Source of the DNA: Aeromicrobium yanjiei
Lineage (GTDB): Bacteria; Actinomycetota; Actinomycetes; Propionibacteriales; Nocardioidaceae
NCBI RefSeq assembly: GCF_009649075.1
Contig: NZ_CP045737.1
Span: 744,001 to 808,000, forward strand
Direction: 5' to 3'
DNA length: 64,000 nt
Each line of letters opens with the position of its first letter. Position 1 is the first letter of the stretch. Positions 33,675 through 42,333 of this stretch are shown piece after piece. The notes below the pieces were generated by a model. The model made no database searches and had not been told where the DNA came from. It was given only the letters and a program-made list of their open reading frames with translations. Both the position numbers and the translations under genes were made by a program.

Positions 33675-34829
33675 ATGCCCCAGCTGAACCGTGAAGAACG
33701 GGCCATCGTCGCGATCGTGCGGGAGTGGGTCGACCGCGAGGTCAAGCCCGTCGTGCAAGAGCTGGAGCACTCCAACGAGTACCCCGAGAAGCTCATCGAG
33801 CAGATGAAGGAGCTTGGCATCTACGGTCTCGCGATCCCCGAGCCGTACGGTGAGGCGCCGGTGTCGATGCCGGCCTACGTCGCCGTCACCGAGGAGCTTG
33901 CCCGGGGCTGGATGTCGTTGGCCGGGGCGATGGGTGGGCACACCGTCGTCGCGAAGCTGTTGCTGCAGTTCGGCACTGAGGAGCAGAAGCAGCACTATCT
34001 GCCGCGGATGGCCACCGGTGAGGTGCGCGCCACGATGGCGTTGACCGAGCCCGGCGGCGGCTCGGACCTGCAAGCCATGACGACCACGGCCAGGAAGGAC
34101 GGCGACGAGTACGTCGTCAACGGGTCCAAGACCTGGATCTCCAACGCCCGCCGTTCCCAGCTCATCGCTCTGCTGTGCAAGACCGACCCCCAGGCCGAGC
34201 CCGCCCACGCTGGTATCAGCGTGTTGCTGATCGAGCACGGCCCCGGCCTGACGGTGTCGCGTGACCTGCCCAAGCTGGGCTACAAGGGTGTCGAGTCGTG
34301 CGAGCTGTCGTTCGACGGCTACCGCACTTCCACGTCGTCAGTGCTCGGTGGCGTCGAGGGCCGGGGATTCGCCCAGATGATGAAGGGTCTGGAGACCGGA
34401 CGCATCCAGGTCGCCGCCCGGGCGCTCGGCGTCGCGCAGGCCGCCCTCGATGACGCCCTGGCCTACGCACAGGAACGGGAGTCGTTCGGCAAGCCGATCT
34501 GGAAGCACCAGTCGATCGGCAACTATCTCGCCGACATGGCCACCAAGCTCACCGCCGCTCGCCAGCTGACCCTTCACGCCGCCGAGCTGTACGACGCCGG
34601 CCATCGGGTCGACATGGAGGCCGGCATGGCCAAACTGTTCGCGTCCGAGGTCGGCATGGAGATCGCCCTCAACGCCGTCCGCATCCACGGCGGGTACGGC
34701 TACTCCACCGAGTACGACGTCGAACGGTACTTCCGCGACGCCCCCCTCATGATCGTGGGCGAGGGCACCAACGAGATCCAACGCAACGTCATCGCCGCCC
34801 AGCTCGTCGCCCGTCACAAGTTGCGCTGA
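33675..34829 (+). CDS. Acyl-CoA dehydrogenase, FadE19-like
   Basis: A 384-residue flavoprotein. MALTEPGGGSDLQAMTT is the FAD/substrate signature, KTWISNARRS the second signature, and GEGTNEIQRN near the C-terminus contains the usual catalytic Glu region. The N-terminal REWVDREVKPVVQELEHSNE is strikingly like the mycobacterial FadE19 group, found beside CitE and MaoC-like genes. It would introduce a 2,3-double bond in a short branched or dicarboxylyl-CoA, for example methylsuccinyl-CoA to mesaconyl-CoA. Electrons would go to an ETF not encoded here. Confidence 0.9.
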   Translation: MPQLNREERAIVAIVREWVDREVKPVVQELEHSNEYPEKLIEQMKELGIYGLAIPEPYGEAPVSMPAYVAVTEELARGWMSLAGAMGGHTVVAKLLLQFGTEEQKQHYLPRMATGEVRATMALTEPGGGSDLQAMTTTARKDGDEYVVNGSKTWISNARRSQLIALLCKTDPQAEPAHAGISVLLIEHGPGLTVSRDLPKLGYKGVESCELSFDGYRTSTSSVLGGVEGRGFAQMMKGLETGRIQVAARALGVAQAALDDALAYAQERESFGKPIWKHQSIGNYLADMATKLTAARQLTLHAAELYDAGHRVDMEAGMAKLFASEVGMEIALNAVRIHGGYGYSTEYDVERYFRDAPLMIVGEGTNEIQRNVIAAQLVARHKLR

Positions 34830-34877
34830 GCCTCGATAGGGTGAGGTCCTCGCCTGCCCGTCGATCGGAGGATCGCC

Positions 34878-35627
34878 ATGCCCACCCGCACCGGTGACAA
34901 CCGCGCGGCCTATCTGGTGCTGGCGGATGATCTACGCGGTGCGATCCGACGCGGCGAGTACGCGGGGGACCGGCAGCTGCCGACCGAGACGTCGCTGGCC
35001 TCAGATCATGGCCTCAGCCGGCAGACGGTCCGCCGTGCCTACCTCGAGCTCGTGGCGGAGGGCCTGGTCGACCGAGTCCCGGGTCGCGGCACCTTCGTCG
35101 CGGAGCGCGATCCGAAGTACCTGCGCCAGTTCGGGTCGGTCGAGGACCTCATGGGCTTTGCGCTCGACACGACCGTCACGATCGTGCGGCCGTTGTCGCG
35201 CGGGGTCAGCATCGAGGCGGCGGCCCGCCTGGGCCTCGACACCGACGTCGTCCACTCGCTCAGCTACGTCAGGTCGCACGCCGGAGTGCCGTTCGGGTGG
35301 ACGGTGGTCAGCGTCCCGCCCGCCGTCGCGGTGCTGCTGGAGGAGGCGCCGGAGGTCACCACCGCCGGGGCGTCGAATCCCGTGACGGTCATCGGTCTGC
35401 TGGAGGGACGGCTCAGCGACCCCATCGCCCAGGCCGAGCAGACCATCTCCGCCGTCGCCGCGGATGCGCGCCTCGCGGAAGTGCTTGGCTGCGGGGAAGG
35501 CGTGCCCCTGCTGCGCATCGACCGATTGTTCGTCAGTGGCCGCGGTGAGCCGATCGAGCTCTCCGTCGGGCACTTCCTGCCTGAGCAGTACACGTACCGC
35601 ACGAGCCTGCGCCGCTCGGCGCGCTGA
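34878..35627 (+). CDS. GntR-family regulator with UTRA domain (HutC type)
   Basis: A 249-residue repressor. The winged helix at residues about 10-78 has LPTETSLASDHGLSRQTVRR and VDRVPGRGTFVAER. A UTRA effector domain covers about 90-240, ending DRLFVSGRGEPIELSVGHFL. ATG 34878 follows GGAGG by seven bases. It is the last gene of the CoA-transferase/acyl-CoA dehydrogenase unit and probably controls the divergent promoter at 32.3-32.4 kb in response to a CoA ester or acid. The 209 bases after it (35628-35836) contain no gene I can support. Confidence 0.9.
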   Translation: MPTRTGDNRAAYLVLADDLRGAIRRGEYAGDRQLPTETSLASDHGLSRQTVRRAYLELVAEGLVDRVPGRGTFVAERDPKYLRQFGSVEDLMGFALDTTVTIVRPLSRGVSIEAAARLGLDTDVVHSLSYVRSHAGVPFGWTVVSVPPAVAVLLEEAPEVTTAGASNPVTVIGLLEGRLSDPIAQAEQTISAVAADARLAEVLGCGEGVPLLRIDRLFVSGRGEPIELSVGHFLPEQYTYRTSLRRSAR

Positions 35628-35836
35628 CGTCCGGATCGGTCACCGGTGGGTGGGGGCGCTCCGCTGGGTCGCCGTGGGGCCGGTGAGCAGCCCGCGCTCG
35701 GCGGCGTTTGCGAGCGGGCTCGAGGCCGGGTGCCGGCACCTCGCGGAACCGGGCCGGCAGCACTGCGGAGACCACGGCGGCCGCTCCGAGCAGCTGCTGG
35801 CCGTACGGCGCCACGTCCACGTCCGCGTCCAGTGGC

Positions 35837-36442
35837 CTAGTCGGCCACGGGCGCAACACCCAGGTAGCCCGCGAGCAGCCGGCGTACGCGCGCGAGTGCC
35901 TGGGTGCGGGCCCGGTCGCCCAGGGTCTCGCGCGCGGCGTCGATCGCGCGCGAGGCCTGCATGACCAGAGCGTCAATGTGCTCGGCGACCGCGTCGGGCT
36001 CGCTCTCCCCGAGGTCCGTCAGGGCCTGACGCAGGGGCACCTGGAGCTGCAAGTGGAACTCCTTCATGGGTGGCATCAGCACCTGCGGGTCCACGATCCG
36101 GGACAGCGCCCTGGCCACGGCCTGCTCAGAGCTGTCGAACAGGTCGATGTTCGCCTCGATGTAGGCCCACACCCGGTCGCCGGGAGTCGTCGCGGCGGCG
36201 ACCCGGTCGAGGACCGTACGCGCCCAGGCCGGGAAGATGTCGGCCACGACTGCTGCGAGGAGCTCATCGGGCGAGGCGAAGTACTGGTAGACGCTGCTGC
36301 GGGCCAGCCCGGTCAGCCGGCCGACCTCGCTCATCGTGGGCGCGGCGCCCGTCGCGGCCAGGACCCCTCGCGCGGCGTCCAGGATGGCCTGGCGCTGCTG
36401 GGAGCGGTGCTCGGCGACCGTGGCTGCCGTGATGCGAGGCAT
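35837..36442 (-). CDS. TetR-family regulator
   Basis: A 201-residue TetR protein. The N-terminal HTH is at about residues 15-62 (MSEVGRLTGLARSSVYQYFA is the recognition region). The ligand domain is helical with no family I can name. GGAGG lies six bases before ATG 36442. It is upstream of, and on the same strand as, nothing closer than the ABC exporter genes, which it follows: permease 38291, ATPase 37155, then this gene after 29 bases. It is therefore probably the third gene of that operon and its autoregulator. Confidence 0.88.
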   Translation of the reverse strand: MPRITAATVAEHRSQQRQAILDAARGVLAATGAAPTMSEVGRLTGLARSSVYQYFASPDELLAAVVADIFPAWARTVLDRVAAATTPGDRVWAYIEANIDLFDSSEQAVARALSRIVDPQVLMPPMKEFHLQLQVPLRQALTDLGESEPDAVAEHIDALVMQASRAIDAARETLGDRARTQALARVRRLLAGYLGVAPVAD

Positions 36443-36471
36443 GGGTCCTCCGTCGCTCGGCCTGGCAGCGG

Positions 36472-37155
36472 TCAGGCGGATCCGATGACCGCAGCGGTGA
36501 GCCTACCGTCGACCATCTCCAGCACTCGGTCGCAATGGTGCAGGACGTCGTTGTCGTGCGTCACCATGATCGTCGCGACACCGTGGTTGTGGGACTCGTC
36601 CGCGAGCAGGCCCACGACCTCCTGGCTCCGCTTGCGGTCCAGGGCCGCGGTGGGCTCGTCGACGAGGAGCAGCCGGGGGCGGGTGACCAGTGCGCGGGCG
36701 ATGCCGACGCGCTGACGTTCGCCACCGGAGAGCTCGTGCGGCCGGCGATCGGCCTTGTGGTCCATGCCCACCTCGGCGAGCAGCTCGAGCGGGTCACGGG
36801 GATCGGCGACCTTGCCGAACGTCAGCGGCAGGCGTACCTGGTCGATGCTGGTCAGGGCCGGCACGAGGTTGCCGCTCTGGAACACGAAGCCGATCTCCTG
36901 CTGGCGCAGGCGGGTCAGCTCGCGGGGCTTCACGCCGGTGAGCTCGGTGGAGCCCAGTCGCACGCTGCCCGAGGTCGGCGTGGTCAGCGCGCCGGCGATC
37001 GCCAGGAGGCTCGACTTGCCCGATCCGGAGGGGCCGACCACGGCGACCAGCTCGCCGGCCGCGATCTCCAGCGACACCTCGTCGAGGGCGCGGACGGTCT
37101 CGTCGCCGTCCCCCAGCAGAAGGGTCGCGTCAGTGATGGTCAGGACGGCGGTCAT
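36472..37155 (-). CDS. ABC transporter ATP-binding protein, MacB/LolD-like
   Basis: A 227-residue ATPase: Walker A GPSGSGKSS near residue 41, Q-loop FQSGNLVPAL, signature LSGGERQRVGIARAL, Walker B LLLVDEPTAALD and the H-loop MVTHD. The start ATG 37155 has GGAGG six bases upstream and overlaps the permease stop (ATGA). With the single FtsX-type permease it forms a half-exporter that would act as a dimer, in the family of lipoprotein/antibiotic mechanotransmission transporters. Confidence 0.93.
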   Translation of the reverse strand: MTAVLTITDATLLLGDGDETVRALDEVSLEIAAGELVAVVGPSGSGKSSLLAIAGALTTPTSGSVRLGSTELTGVKPRELTRLRQQEIGFVFQSGNLVPALTSIDQVRLPLTFGKVADPRDPLELLAEVGMDHKADRRPHELSGGERQRVGIARALVTRPRLLLVDEPTAALDRKRSQEVVGLLADESHNHGVATIMVTHDNDVLHHCDRVLEMVDGRLTAAVIGSA

Positions 37156-38291
37156 CGGCTGCCTCCGAGGGCGGTGAGGGGATCGATACGGGTGACTCGG
37201 ATGACGGCGACGCCGGCTCCAAGCAGGCCGAGCACGATCAGGAGCGCCGTGGCGCCGATGATCGGTCCGGCCTCGAGGGCGAACGGCATGGGGGTCGAGG
37301 AGATCGCGCCACCGGCTGCCAGGCCGATGCCGATGCCGACTCCCGCGGAGACCACGAGCAGCACGAACGACTGCAGGAGGCTGTCGCGCAGGAGATACCG
37401 CGTGCTGGCGCCCATGGCCCTCAGCACGGCGAGCTCCTGGCGGCGCTGGATGGTCAGCACGGTGAAGAACGCTCCGACGACCAGCGCGGAGATCGCATAG
37501 AGGAACACCTGGATCAGCTGCAGCGTGGAGGTCTCGGCGGTGTATCCCGGCGATGCGCCGTAGGAGTCCTCGCGGGTGAGGGACGACGTCCCTGCTGCCT
37601 TGTCCCCGGCGGCCAGGTCGACCGTCGACCCGTCCTTGGCCTTGACGGCGACCGCCGTGAACTCGTCGTAGACGCGCGACGGCACGTCGTCGCCGGGCTG
37701 CACGCCGGCCTTGATCTCCTGCCACGAGCGCAGCGGCAGGTAGCCGACGTCGACGTGGCCGAACGTGTTCTGGTCGGCCAGGACGCCCACGACCGTCAGC
37801 TCGGTGCCCGACGGCTCCAGGGTGACCGTGTCGCCGATCTCGACCCCTTCCTCGGCCGCGGTCGAGCTGATCGCGACCTCACCCTCGTGGGCCGGGGCGG
37901 AACCCTCGGCCGGCTGGGGGACGAGGAACGAGTCGGTCTCCACGCCGAACAGGGCGAGGTCGATCTCCACGCCACGGCTGGTCCGCGCGTTGACCAGCGT
38001 GTTGCCGAACGGAGCGGCCTCGGCCACGCCGGGCTGCTTCTGCCAGGCCTCGACGGCGTCCGGGCCGACGACGCTACGGGAGAAGGCCGAGTCCTTGGAC
38101 ACGTCCTTCTGGAAGGCGAAGGAGGTCGCCTTGATGCGCTGGAGCCCGGAGACTCCGTCGTTGGCCAGGCCCACGGCGAGGCCGCTGAGCAGGACCATCA
38201 AGATGGCGATGAGGGCGACGACGCCGCCCATCAGGGCGAATCGACCGCGGGCGAATGAGAGCTCTCGGAGGGCCAGGAACATGTCCTCCAT
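37152..38291 (-). CDS. FtsX/MacB-like ABC permease
   Basis: A 379-residue permease. One transmembrane helix lies at about residues 19-41, a long extracytoplasmic domain follows (about 45-265), then three helices with an FtsX domain (ALVVGAFFTVLTIQRRQELA, VLRAMGASTRYL). It partners the ATPase downstream. ATG 38291 is assumed; an internal ATG at 38282 would have GGAGG only two bases before it. A short inverted repeat (ACCGAC...GTCGG) just upstream could be the TetR operator. Substrate is unknown; the large periplasmic-like domain suggests lipophilic or peptide cargo. Confidence 0.88.
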   Translation of the reverse strand: MEDMFLALRELSFARGRFALMGGVVALIAILMVLLSGLAVGLANDGVSGLQRIKATSFAFQKDVSKDSAFSRSVVGPDAVEAWQKQPGVAEAAPFGNTLVNARTSRGVEIDLALFGVETDSFLVPQPAEGSAPAHEGEVAISSTAAEEGVEIGDTVTLEPSGTELTVVGVLADQNTFGHVDVGYLPLRSWQEIKAGVQPGDDVPSRVYDEFTAVAVKAKDGSTVDLAAGDKAAGTSSLTREDSYGASPGYTAETSTLQLIQVFLYAISALVVGAFFTVLTIQRRQELAVLRAMGASTRYLLRDSLLQSFVLLVVSAGVGIGIGLAAGGAISSTPMPFALEAGPIIGATALLIVLGLLGAGVAVIRVTRIDPLTALGGSR

Positions 38292-38324
38292 GATACCGAC
38301 ACCCCGTCGGCAAAACCATCAGGG

Positions 38325-38729
38325 TCAGGCGTCCCGCGAGGTGATGAGCGACACCGACTGGGTCACCTTCGCGCACAGGTCGCCGGTGGCGTCGATGATC
38401 TCGATCTCGACGATCGCCCGCGACCGGGTGACCTGCACCGGGCGCGAGACAGCCGACACGTCGCCGTGGGCCGGACGCAGGAACCGCGCTGTCGAGTCCG
38501 CCGTCGCCGGTCGGGTGCCCGGCGGGGCGTTGAGCGCCGCGCACACCGCGGCGCTCACGTCCGCCAGCCCGAGCAGCGCGCCACCGTGCAGCGATCCTCC
38601 CGTGGTCGAGAGGGCGTCGGTGAACGCCAGCCGGGTCCGCAGCTCGGCAGCGTCCATGTCCTCGAACGTCACGCCCAGGGTCCTGGCGTACGGCGCGAGG
38701 GCGTAGACGTCCTCCGGGGTGATGGTCAT
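38325..38729 (-). CDS. PaaI-family hotdog thioesterase
   Basis: A 134-residue single hotdog protein. GGSLHGGALLGLADVSAAVC is the conserved HGG helix region of the PaaI/4HBT group, and RPATADSTARFLRPAHGDVS the following strand. Such enzymes hydrolyse aryl- or acyl-CoA. ATG 38729 follows AGGAG at six bases and overlaps the stop of the disulfide reductase gene (ATGA), so the two are coupled. No CoA-ligase lies in the operon. Confidence 0.85.
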   Translation of the reverse strand: MTITPEDVYALAPYARTLGVTFEDMDAAELRTRLAFTDALSTTGGSLHGGALLGLADVSAAVCAALNAPPGTRPATADSTARFLRPAHGDVSAVSRPVQVTRSRAIVEIEIIDATGDLCAKVTQSVSLITSRDA

Positions 38730-40201
38730 CGTGCTCCTGGGAAAGGCGTGCGGGAATGGGCGTCCCTGCCGTACGTCTCGAGGAGACGCAGCCAGATCTC
38801 GCTCATGGTCGGATACGCCGGGACAGCGTGCCACAACCGCTCGAGTGGGACCTCGCCCACGATCGCGATCGTGGCTGCCTGGAGCAGCTCGGCGACATCG
38901 GGCCCGACGACGGTGAAGCCGACCAGCACGTTGCGTGACACGTCGACGACCATGCTCGCCCGACCCTCGTACCCGTCGGCGTGCAGGCTCGCCCCGGCCA
39001 CGGCGCCGAGGTCGTACTCGACGGCGCGCACGTCGAGCCCGGTGTCGGTCGCGGCCCGCAGGGTGAGGCCCACCGCGGCGATCTCCGGATCGGAGAAGAT
39101 CACCTGCGTGACCGCGCGATCGTCCGCCGTCGCGGCGTGCCGACCCCACGGCGAGAGGTCGACCTCGGTGCCCCGGGCGCGGGCCACGATGGTGTCGCCC
39201 ACCGCCCGCGCCTGGTACTTGCCCTGATGGGTGAGCAGCGCGCGCCGATTGACGTCGCCCGCGGCGTAGAGCCACCCGTCCCCGACGACCGCGCCCTCCG
39301 CGTCCACGACGCGCAGCGACTCGTCGACGCGCAGCCAGTCGCCCGGGGCCAGGCCGATCCGCTCCAGGCCGAGGTCCGTGGTGTTCGGCGTCCTGCCCGT
39401 CGCGACCAAGATCTCGTCCGACACGATCGTCGTCCCGTCCGCGAGGGTCAGGTGGACCGCGCCGGTCCCGTCCCGGCGTGCCTCGGCCGGGGCGGTCGTC
39501 GGGTAGAGCTCGACTCCGGCCTTCTCGAGTGCGGCGGTCACGCGGGCGGCGGCGAACGGCTCCACGGTCGGCAGGATGCCGTCGCGGGAGACGAGCGTGA
39601 CCCGGGCGCCGAGGGCGGAGTACGCGGTGGCCATCTCGGTCCCGACGACACCTCCGCCGACGATGGTCAGCCGGGCGGGGACCGCGTGCGCCGAGGCGGC
39701 CTGCCGGCTGGTCCATGGCGCGGTCTCGGTCAGTCCCGGGACCGGGGGGACGAAGGCGCTGCTGCCGGTGGCCACCACGACGGCATGACGCGCATGGACC
39801 GTGGTGGCCGCGCCGGCCGCCGAGGAGACCTCAACCGTGCGGTCGGCCACGATGCGGCCCTGGCCGCGCAACAGTGCCACGCCTGCTCCCACGAGCCAGC
39901 TGACCTGTCCAGCGTCGTCCCAGTGCGAGGCGAAGCTGTCCCGCCGGCGCAGCACCGCCGCCGGGTCCAGCTCTCCCGTGACAGCCTGGGCCGCGGCAGG
40001 GAGTGAGCGGACGGCCCGAAGCGCGGCGGCGTCGCGGAGCAGCGCCTTGGTCGGCATGCAGGCCCAGTAGGAGCACTCCCCGCCGACGAGCTCTCGCTCG
40101 ACGATCGCGGCAGTCAGCCCGCCCTGCACGATGCGATCGGCGACGTTCTCACCGACCGGACCGGCCCCGATGACGATGACGTCGTACGTGTCCTCAGGCA
40201 T
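38726..40201 (-). CDS. Class I pyridine nucleotide-disulfide oxidoreductase
   Basis: A 491-residue FAD enzyme. VIVIGAGPVGENVADRIVQG is the FAD motif; the redox pair is C-S-Y-W-A-C in GGECSYWACMPTK, a CxxxxC motif as in mercuric/dihydrolipoamide reductases. IVGGGVVGTEMA is the NAD(P) motif, and the end WHAVPAYPTMSEIW provides the His of the opposing subunit. The CSYWAC spacer is a recognised actinobacterial variant distinct from lipoamide dehydrogenase (CLNVGC). It overlaps the membrane protein gene by eight bases and is coupled to the thioesterase. Likely substrates are small disulfides, quinones or metals. Confidence 0.85.
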   Translation of the reverse strand: MPEDTYDVIVIGAGPVGENVADRIVQGGLTAAIVERELVGGECSYWACMPTKALLRDAAALRAVRSLPAAAQAVTGELDPAAVLRRRDSFASHWDDAGQVSWLVGAGVALLRGQGRIVADRTVEVSSAAGAATTVHARHAVVVATGSSAFVPPVPGLTETAPWTSRQAASAHAVPARLTIVGGGVVGTEMATAYSALGARVTLVSRDGILPTVEPFAAARVTAALEKAGVELYPTTAPAEARRDGTGAVHLTLADGTTIVSDEILVATGRTPNTTDLGLERIGLAPGDWLRVDESLRVVDAEGAVVGDGWLYAAGDVNRRALLTHQGKYQARAVGDTIVARARGTEVDLSPWGRHAATADDRAVTQVIFSDPEIAAVGLTLRAATDTGLDVRAVEYDLGAVAGASLHADGYEGRASMVVDVSRNVLVGFTVVGPDVAELLQAATIAIVGEVPLERLWHAVPAYPTMSEIWLRLLETYGRDAHSRTPFPGAR

Positions 40202-40757
40202 CCTGATCCACTCCCGACGCGCGGTTCAGGCGCAGGGCCGAGACGAGGAAGAAGATGCCGCCGAGCACCGCGTACCCGGCGATGTTGGTCAGCGTCGGGT
40301 CGTCCGCGGAGGCAGCGGCGATGAATGAGCCGCCCGCGAGGACGGAGATGCCGCCACTGAGGATCTGCGGCACCTGGCCGCCGAGCCTGCGGCGGGTGAC
40401 CGCGACGGCGAGCTGCACGATCCCGGCGGTGATGGCCCATGCACCCCAGACGCGGAGCACAGCGGGCTCGCCCGATGTGGCGGCGATGCCGAGGCCGATC
40501 GCGGTGGCCGTGCTGAGGGCGATGTTGACGTACAGGCCGGCGGCGGGACGCGTGGCCCTCGAGGCGCGGAGGTCGACGAGGGCGGCGCCCACGTCGAACA
40601 GCGGGTAGATCACGAGCAGCGTTGCGGTGAATGCATCGATGTCCCCTCCGGTGGCGATGATCAGGATCGCCCAGATGATGGCGAACCCGAATCTGACGAA
40701 GTAGAGCTTCCGCAGTGCGGTCGCGAGGTCGTGGGTGCTGGTGGTGATGGTGGTCAT
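40194..40757 (-). CDS. Small membrane protein, DUF308/HdeD-like
   Basis: A 187-residue integral membrane protein with about six hydrophobic helices from FVRFGFAIIWAILIIATGG to NIAGYAVLGGIFFLVSAL. GAGGAA precedes ATG 40757. The pattern of short helices with interspersed small residues suggests the DUF308/HdeD group, but I cannot confirm this. It is first in the reductase-thioesterase operon and overlaps the reductase by eight bases. Function unknown. Confidence 0.7.
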   Translation of the reverse strand: MTTITTSTHDLATALRKLYFVRFGFAIIWAILIIATGGDIDAFTATLLVIYPLFDVGAALVDLRASRATRPAAGLYVNIALSTATAIGLGIAATSGEPAVLRVWGAWAITAGIVQLAVAVTRRRLGGQVPQILSGGISVLAGGSFIAAASADDPTLTNIAGYAVLGGIFFLVSALRLNRASGVDQDA

Positions 40758-40818
40758 GAGATTCCTCGGTGTGAGTGGCAGGTGATCGGGGTGGGGGTTT
40801 CGTGTCGGCGGGCGCAGG

Positions 40819-41565
40819 TCATCGAGCTGCCTGGGTGATGAGGTCGGCGACCGCATCGGGGCGACTGAGCATCACGGCGTGCGAGGCGTCGACCTCGGTG
40901 ACCCGCGCGTCGACGCGGCCCGACATCATCCGCTGCAGGTCCACGTCGATCGCGTGGTCCTGGCGGGTGACCAGCGCCCAGGTCGGGACCGAGCGGAACG
41001 CCTCGTTGACACTCGGCTCGGAGACGGCGCGCACGTTGGCGGGCCGCTGGGCGACGGCCAGATTGGCCGCGCTGGTCTCGTCGAGGTCGCCGGCGAACGC
41101 GGCCCGGAAGCCTGCTGGGTCGATCGTGACCTCCGCGGCACCGTCGACCTCGACGGACAGCAGCGGAAGGGGAGTGCTGGACTGCGCAGCGAGCTGACCG
41201 ACGGCCTCGCCCTTGAGCGGGATGAATGCCGCGACGTAGACCAGCGCCGTGATGTCGTACGCCGACGGGTCGATGTTGCTGATCACCGCGCCGCCGTACG
41301 AGTGACCGACCAGGACGATCGGTCCCGGGATGGCGGCCAGGTGGCTCAGCAGGTATGCGGTGTCGGTGTCGAGGCCCTGCAGCGGGTTGGCGATCGAGCG
41401 GACCGGGAAGCCGGCGGCGAGCAACCGTTCGACCACGGGTGACCAGCTGGAGGAGTCGGCCCATGCGCCGTGCACGAGCACGATCGTGGGTCGGACGGTG
41501 CCGGGCGCTCCGCCGGAGCCGGACTCGTCGGTCGCTGTCATGAGGAACGGGGGAGGAGTGTGCAT
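40819..41565 (-). CDS. Alpha/beta hydrolase
   Basis: A 248-residue esterase-type hydrolase. IVLVHGAWADSSSWSPVVE is the oxyanion region, the nucleophile Ser is in VLVGHSYGGAVIS, and the catalytic His lies in VDASHAVMLSRP near the C-terminus. It resembles salicylate esterase/EstC-like proteins of soil bacteria. It is divergent from a TetR gene with a 22-bp palindrome between them, so it is probably repressed by that regulator. The physiological ester is unknown. Confidence 0.87.
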   Translation of the reverse strand: MHTPPPFLMTATDESGSGGAPGTVRPTIVLVHGAWADSSSWSPVVERLLAAGFPVRSIANPLQGLDTDTAYLLSHLAAIPGPIVLVGHSYGGAVISNIDPSAYDITALVYVAAFIPLKGEAVGQLAAQSSTPLPLLSVEVDGAAEVTIDPAGFRAAFAGDLDETSAANLAVAQRPANVRAVSEPSVNEAFRSVPTWALVTRQDHAIDVDLQRMMSGRVDARVTEVDASHAVMLSRPDAVADLITQAAR

Positions 41566-41615
41566 GGTGGGTCTGTCCTTGGTGTGGAGGGGACGATTGG
41601 CATGTGCCGCTCGAG

Positions 41616-41637
41616 GTAGAATGACTAGTCACTCTAC
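41616..41637. promoter_or_regulatory. 22-bp palindromic TetR operator
   Basis: GTAGA-A-TGACTAGTCA-C-TCTAC is palindromic apart from one base pair, with a perfect TGACTAGTCA core. It sits 51 bases before the hydrolase start and 57 before the TetR start, covering both promoters. Confidence 0.75.
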
Positions 41638-41693
41638 AACGAAACGTACTCCCGTCCCGCGGCACAGCGCAAGGGGTCCGGGCGAGGAGCCGT

Positions 41694-42284
41694 ATGATCG
41701 AGCCCGTGCCGGTGCCCATGCGTGAACGTCTGATCGACGCCGCGAGCGAGCTCTTCTACGCGCAGGGTCTGCGTGCGGTGAGCGTCGACAAGGTGATCGA
41801 GCGCGCCGGCACCACGAAGGTGACGTTCTATCGCCACTTCAAGAGCAAGGACGAGCTCGTCGTCGCCTATCTCGAGCAGCGGGCGACCCTCGAGCGGGAC
41901 GGCATCGGTGCGGCCATCGCCGCGAGCAACGGCGACGCCGTGACAGCGTTGCGCACGATCTGCGAGCAGACGGGGATCGTGGCCTGCAGCCCGGGATTCC
42001 GCGGCTGCCCCTTCATCAACGCCGCGGCCGAGAACCCCGATCCCGAGAGTCCTGTGCGCAGGACCGTCGCCACCCACCGCGCCTGGTACCGGACCATGTT
42101 CACCGAGCTCCTCGCTCCCTTGGACCTGCCCGACGTCGACGACGTCGTGGACGACCTGATGCTCCTTCGCGACGGCGCCATGGTCGCGGGATATCTCGGT
42201 GACCCCAACGCCGTCGCCGGGTCGTTCTTCCGGGGCTGCCTGGCGGTCATCCGGGGCGGCACCTCGGCGGTTCCGGGGCGCTGA
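41694..42284 (+). CDS. TetR-family regulator
   Basis: A 196-residue TetR protein with HTH at about residues 10-55 (VDKVIERAGTTKVTFYRHFK). A C-terminal region with SPGFRGCPFINAAAE is common in repressors of hydrolases and NAD(P)H enzymes. GAGGAG is four bases before ATG 41694. It is divergent from the alpha/beta hydrolase and the obvious binder of the palindrome at 41616-41637. Confidence 0.9.
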   Translation: MIEPVPVPMRERLIDAASELFYAQGLRAVSVDKVIERAGTTKVTFYRHFKSKDELVVAYLEQRATLERDGIGAAIAASNGDAVTALRTICEQTGIVACSPGFRGCPFINAAAENPDPESPVRRTVATHRAWYRTMFTELLAPLDLPDVDDVVDDLMLLRDGAMVAGYLGDPNAVAGSFFRGCLAVIRGGTSAVPGR

Positions 42285-42333
42285 ACACCCGCGCGTCCGC
42301 GTTCGATGCCTCGCGACGGGGTACAAAGGCCCC

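Noticed and set aside
35628-35836. Possible gene remnant between the GntR and TetR genes
   Set aside because: A minus-strand frame reads through here with a short hydrophobic stretch, but composition is shadow-like and no family could be recognised.
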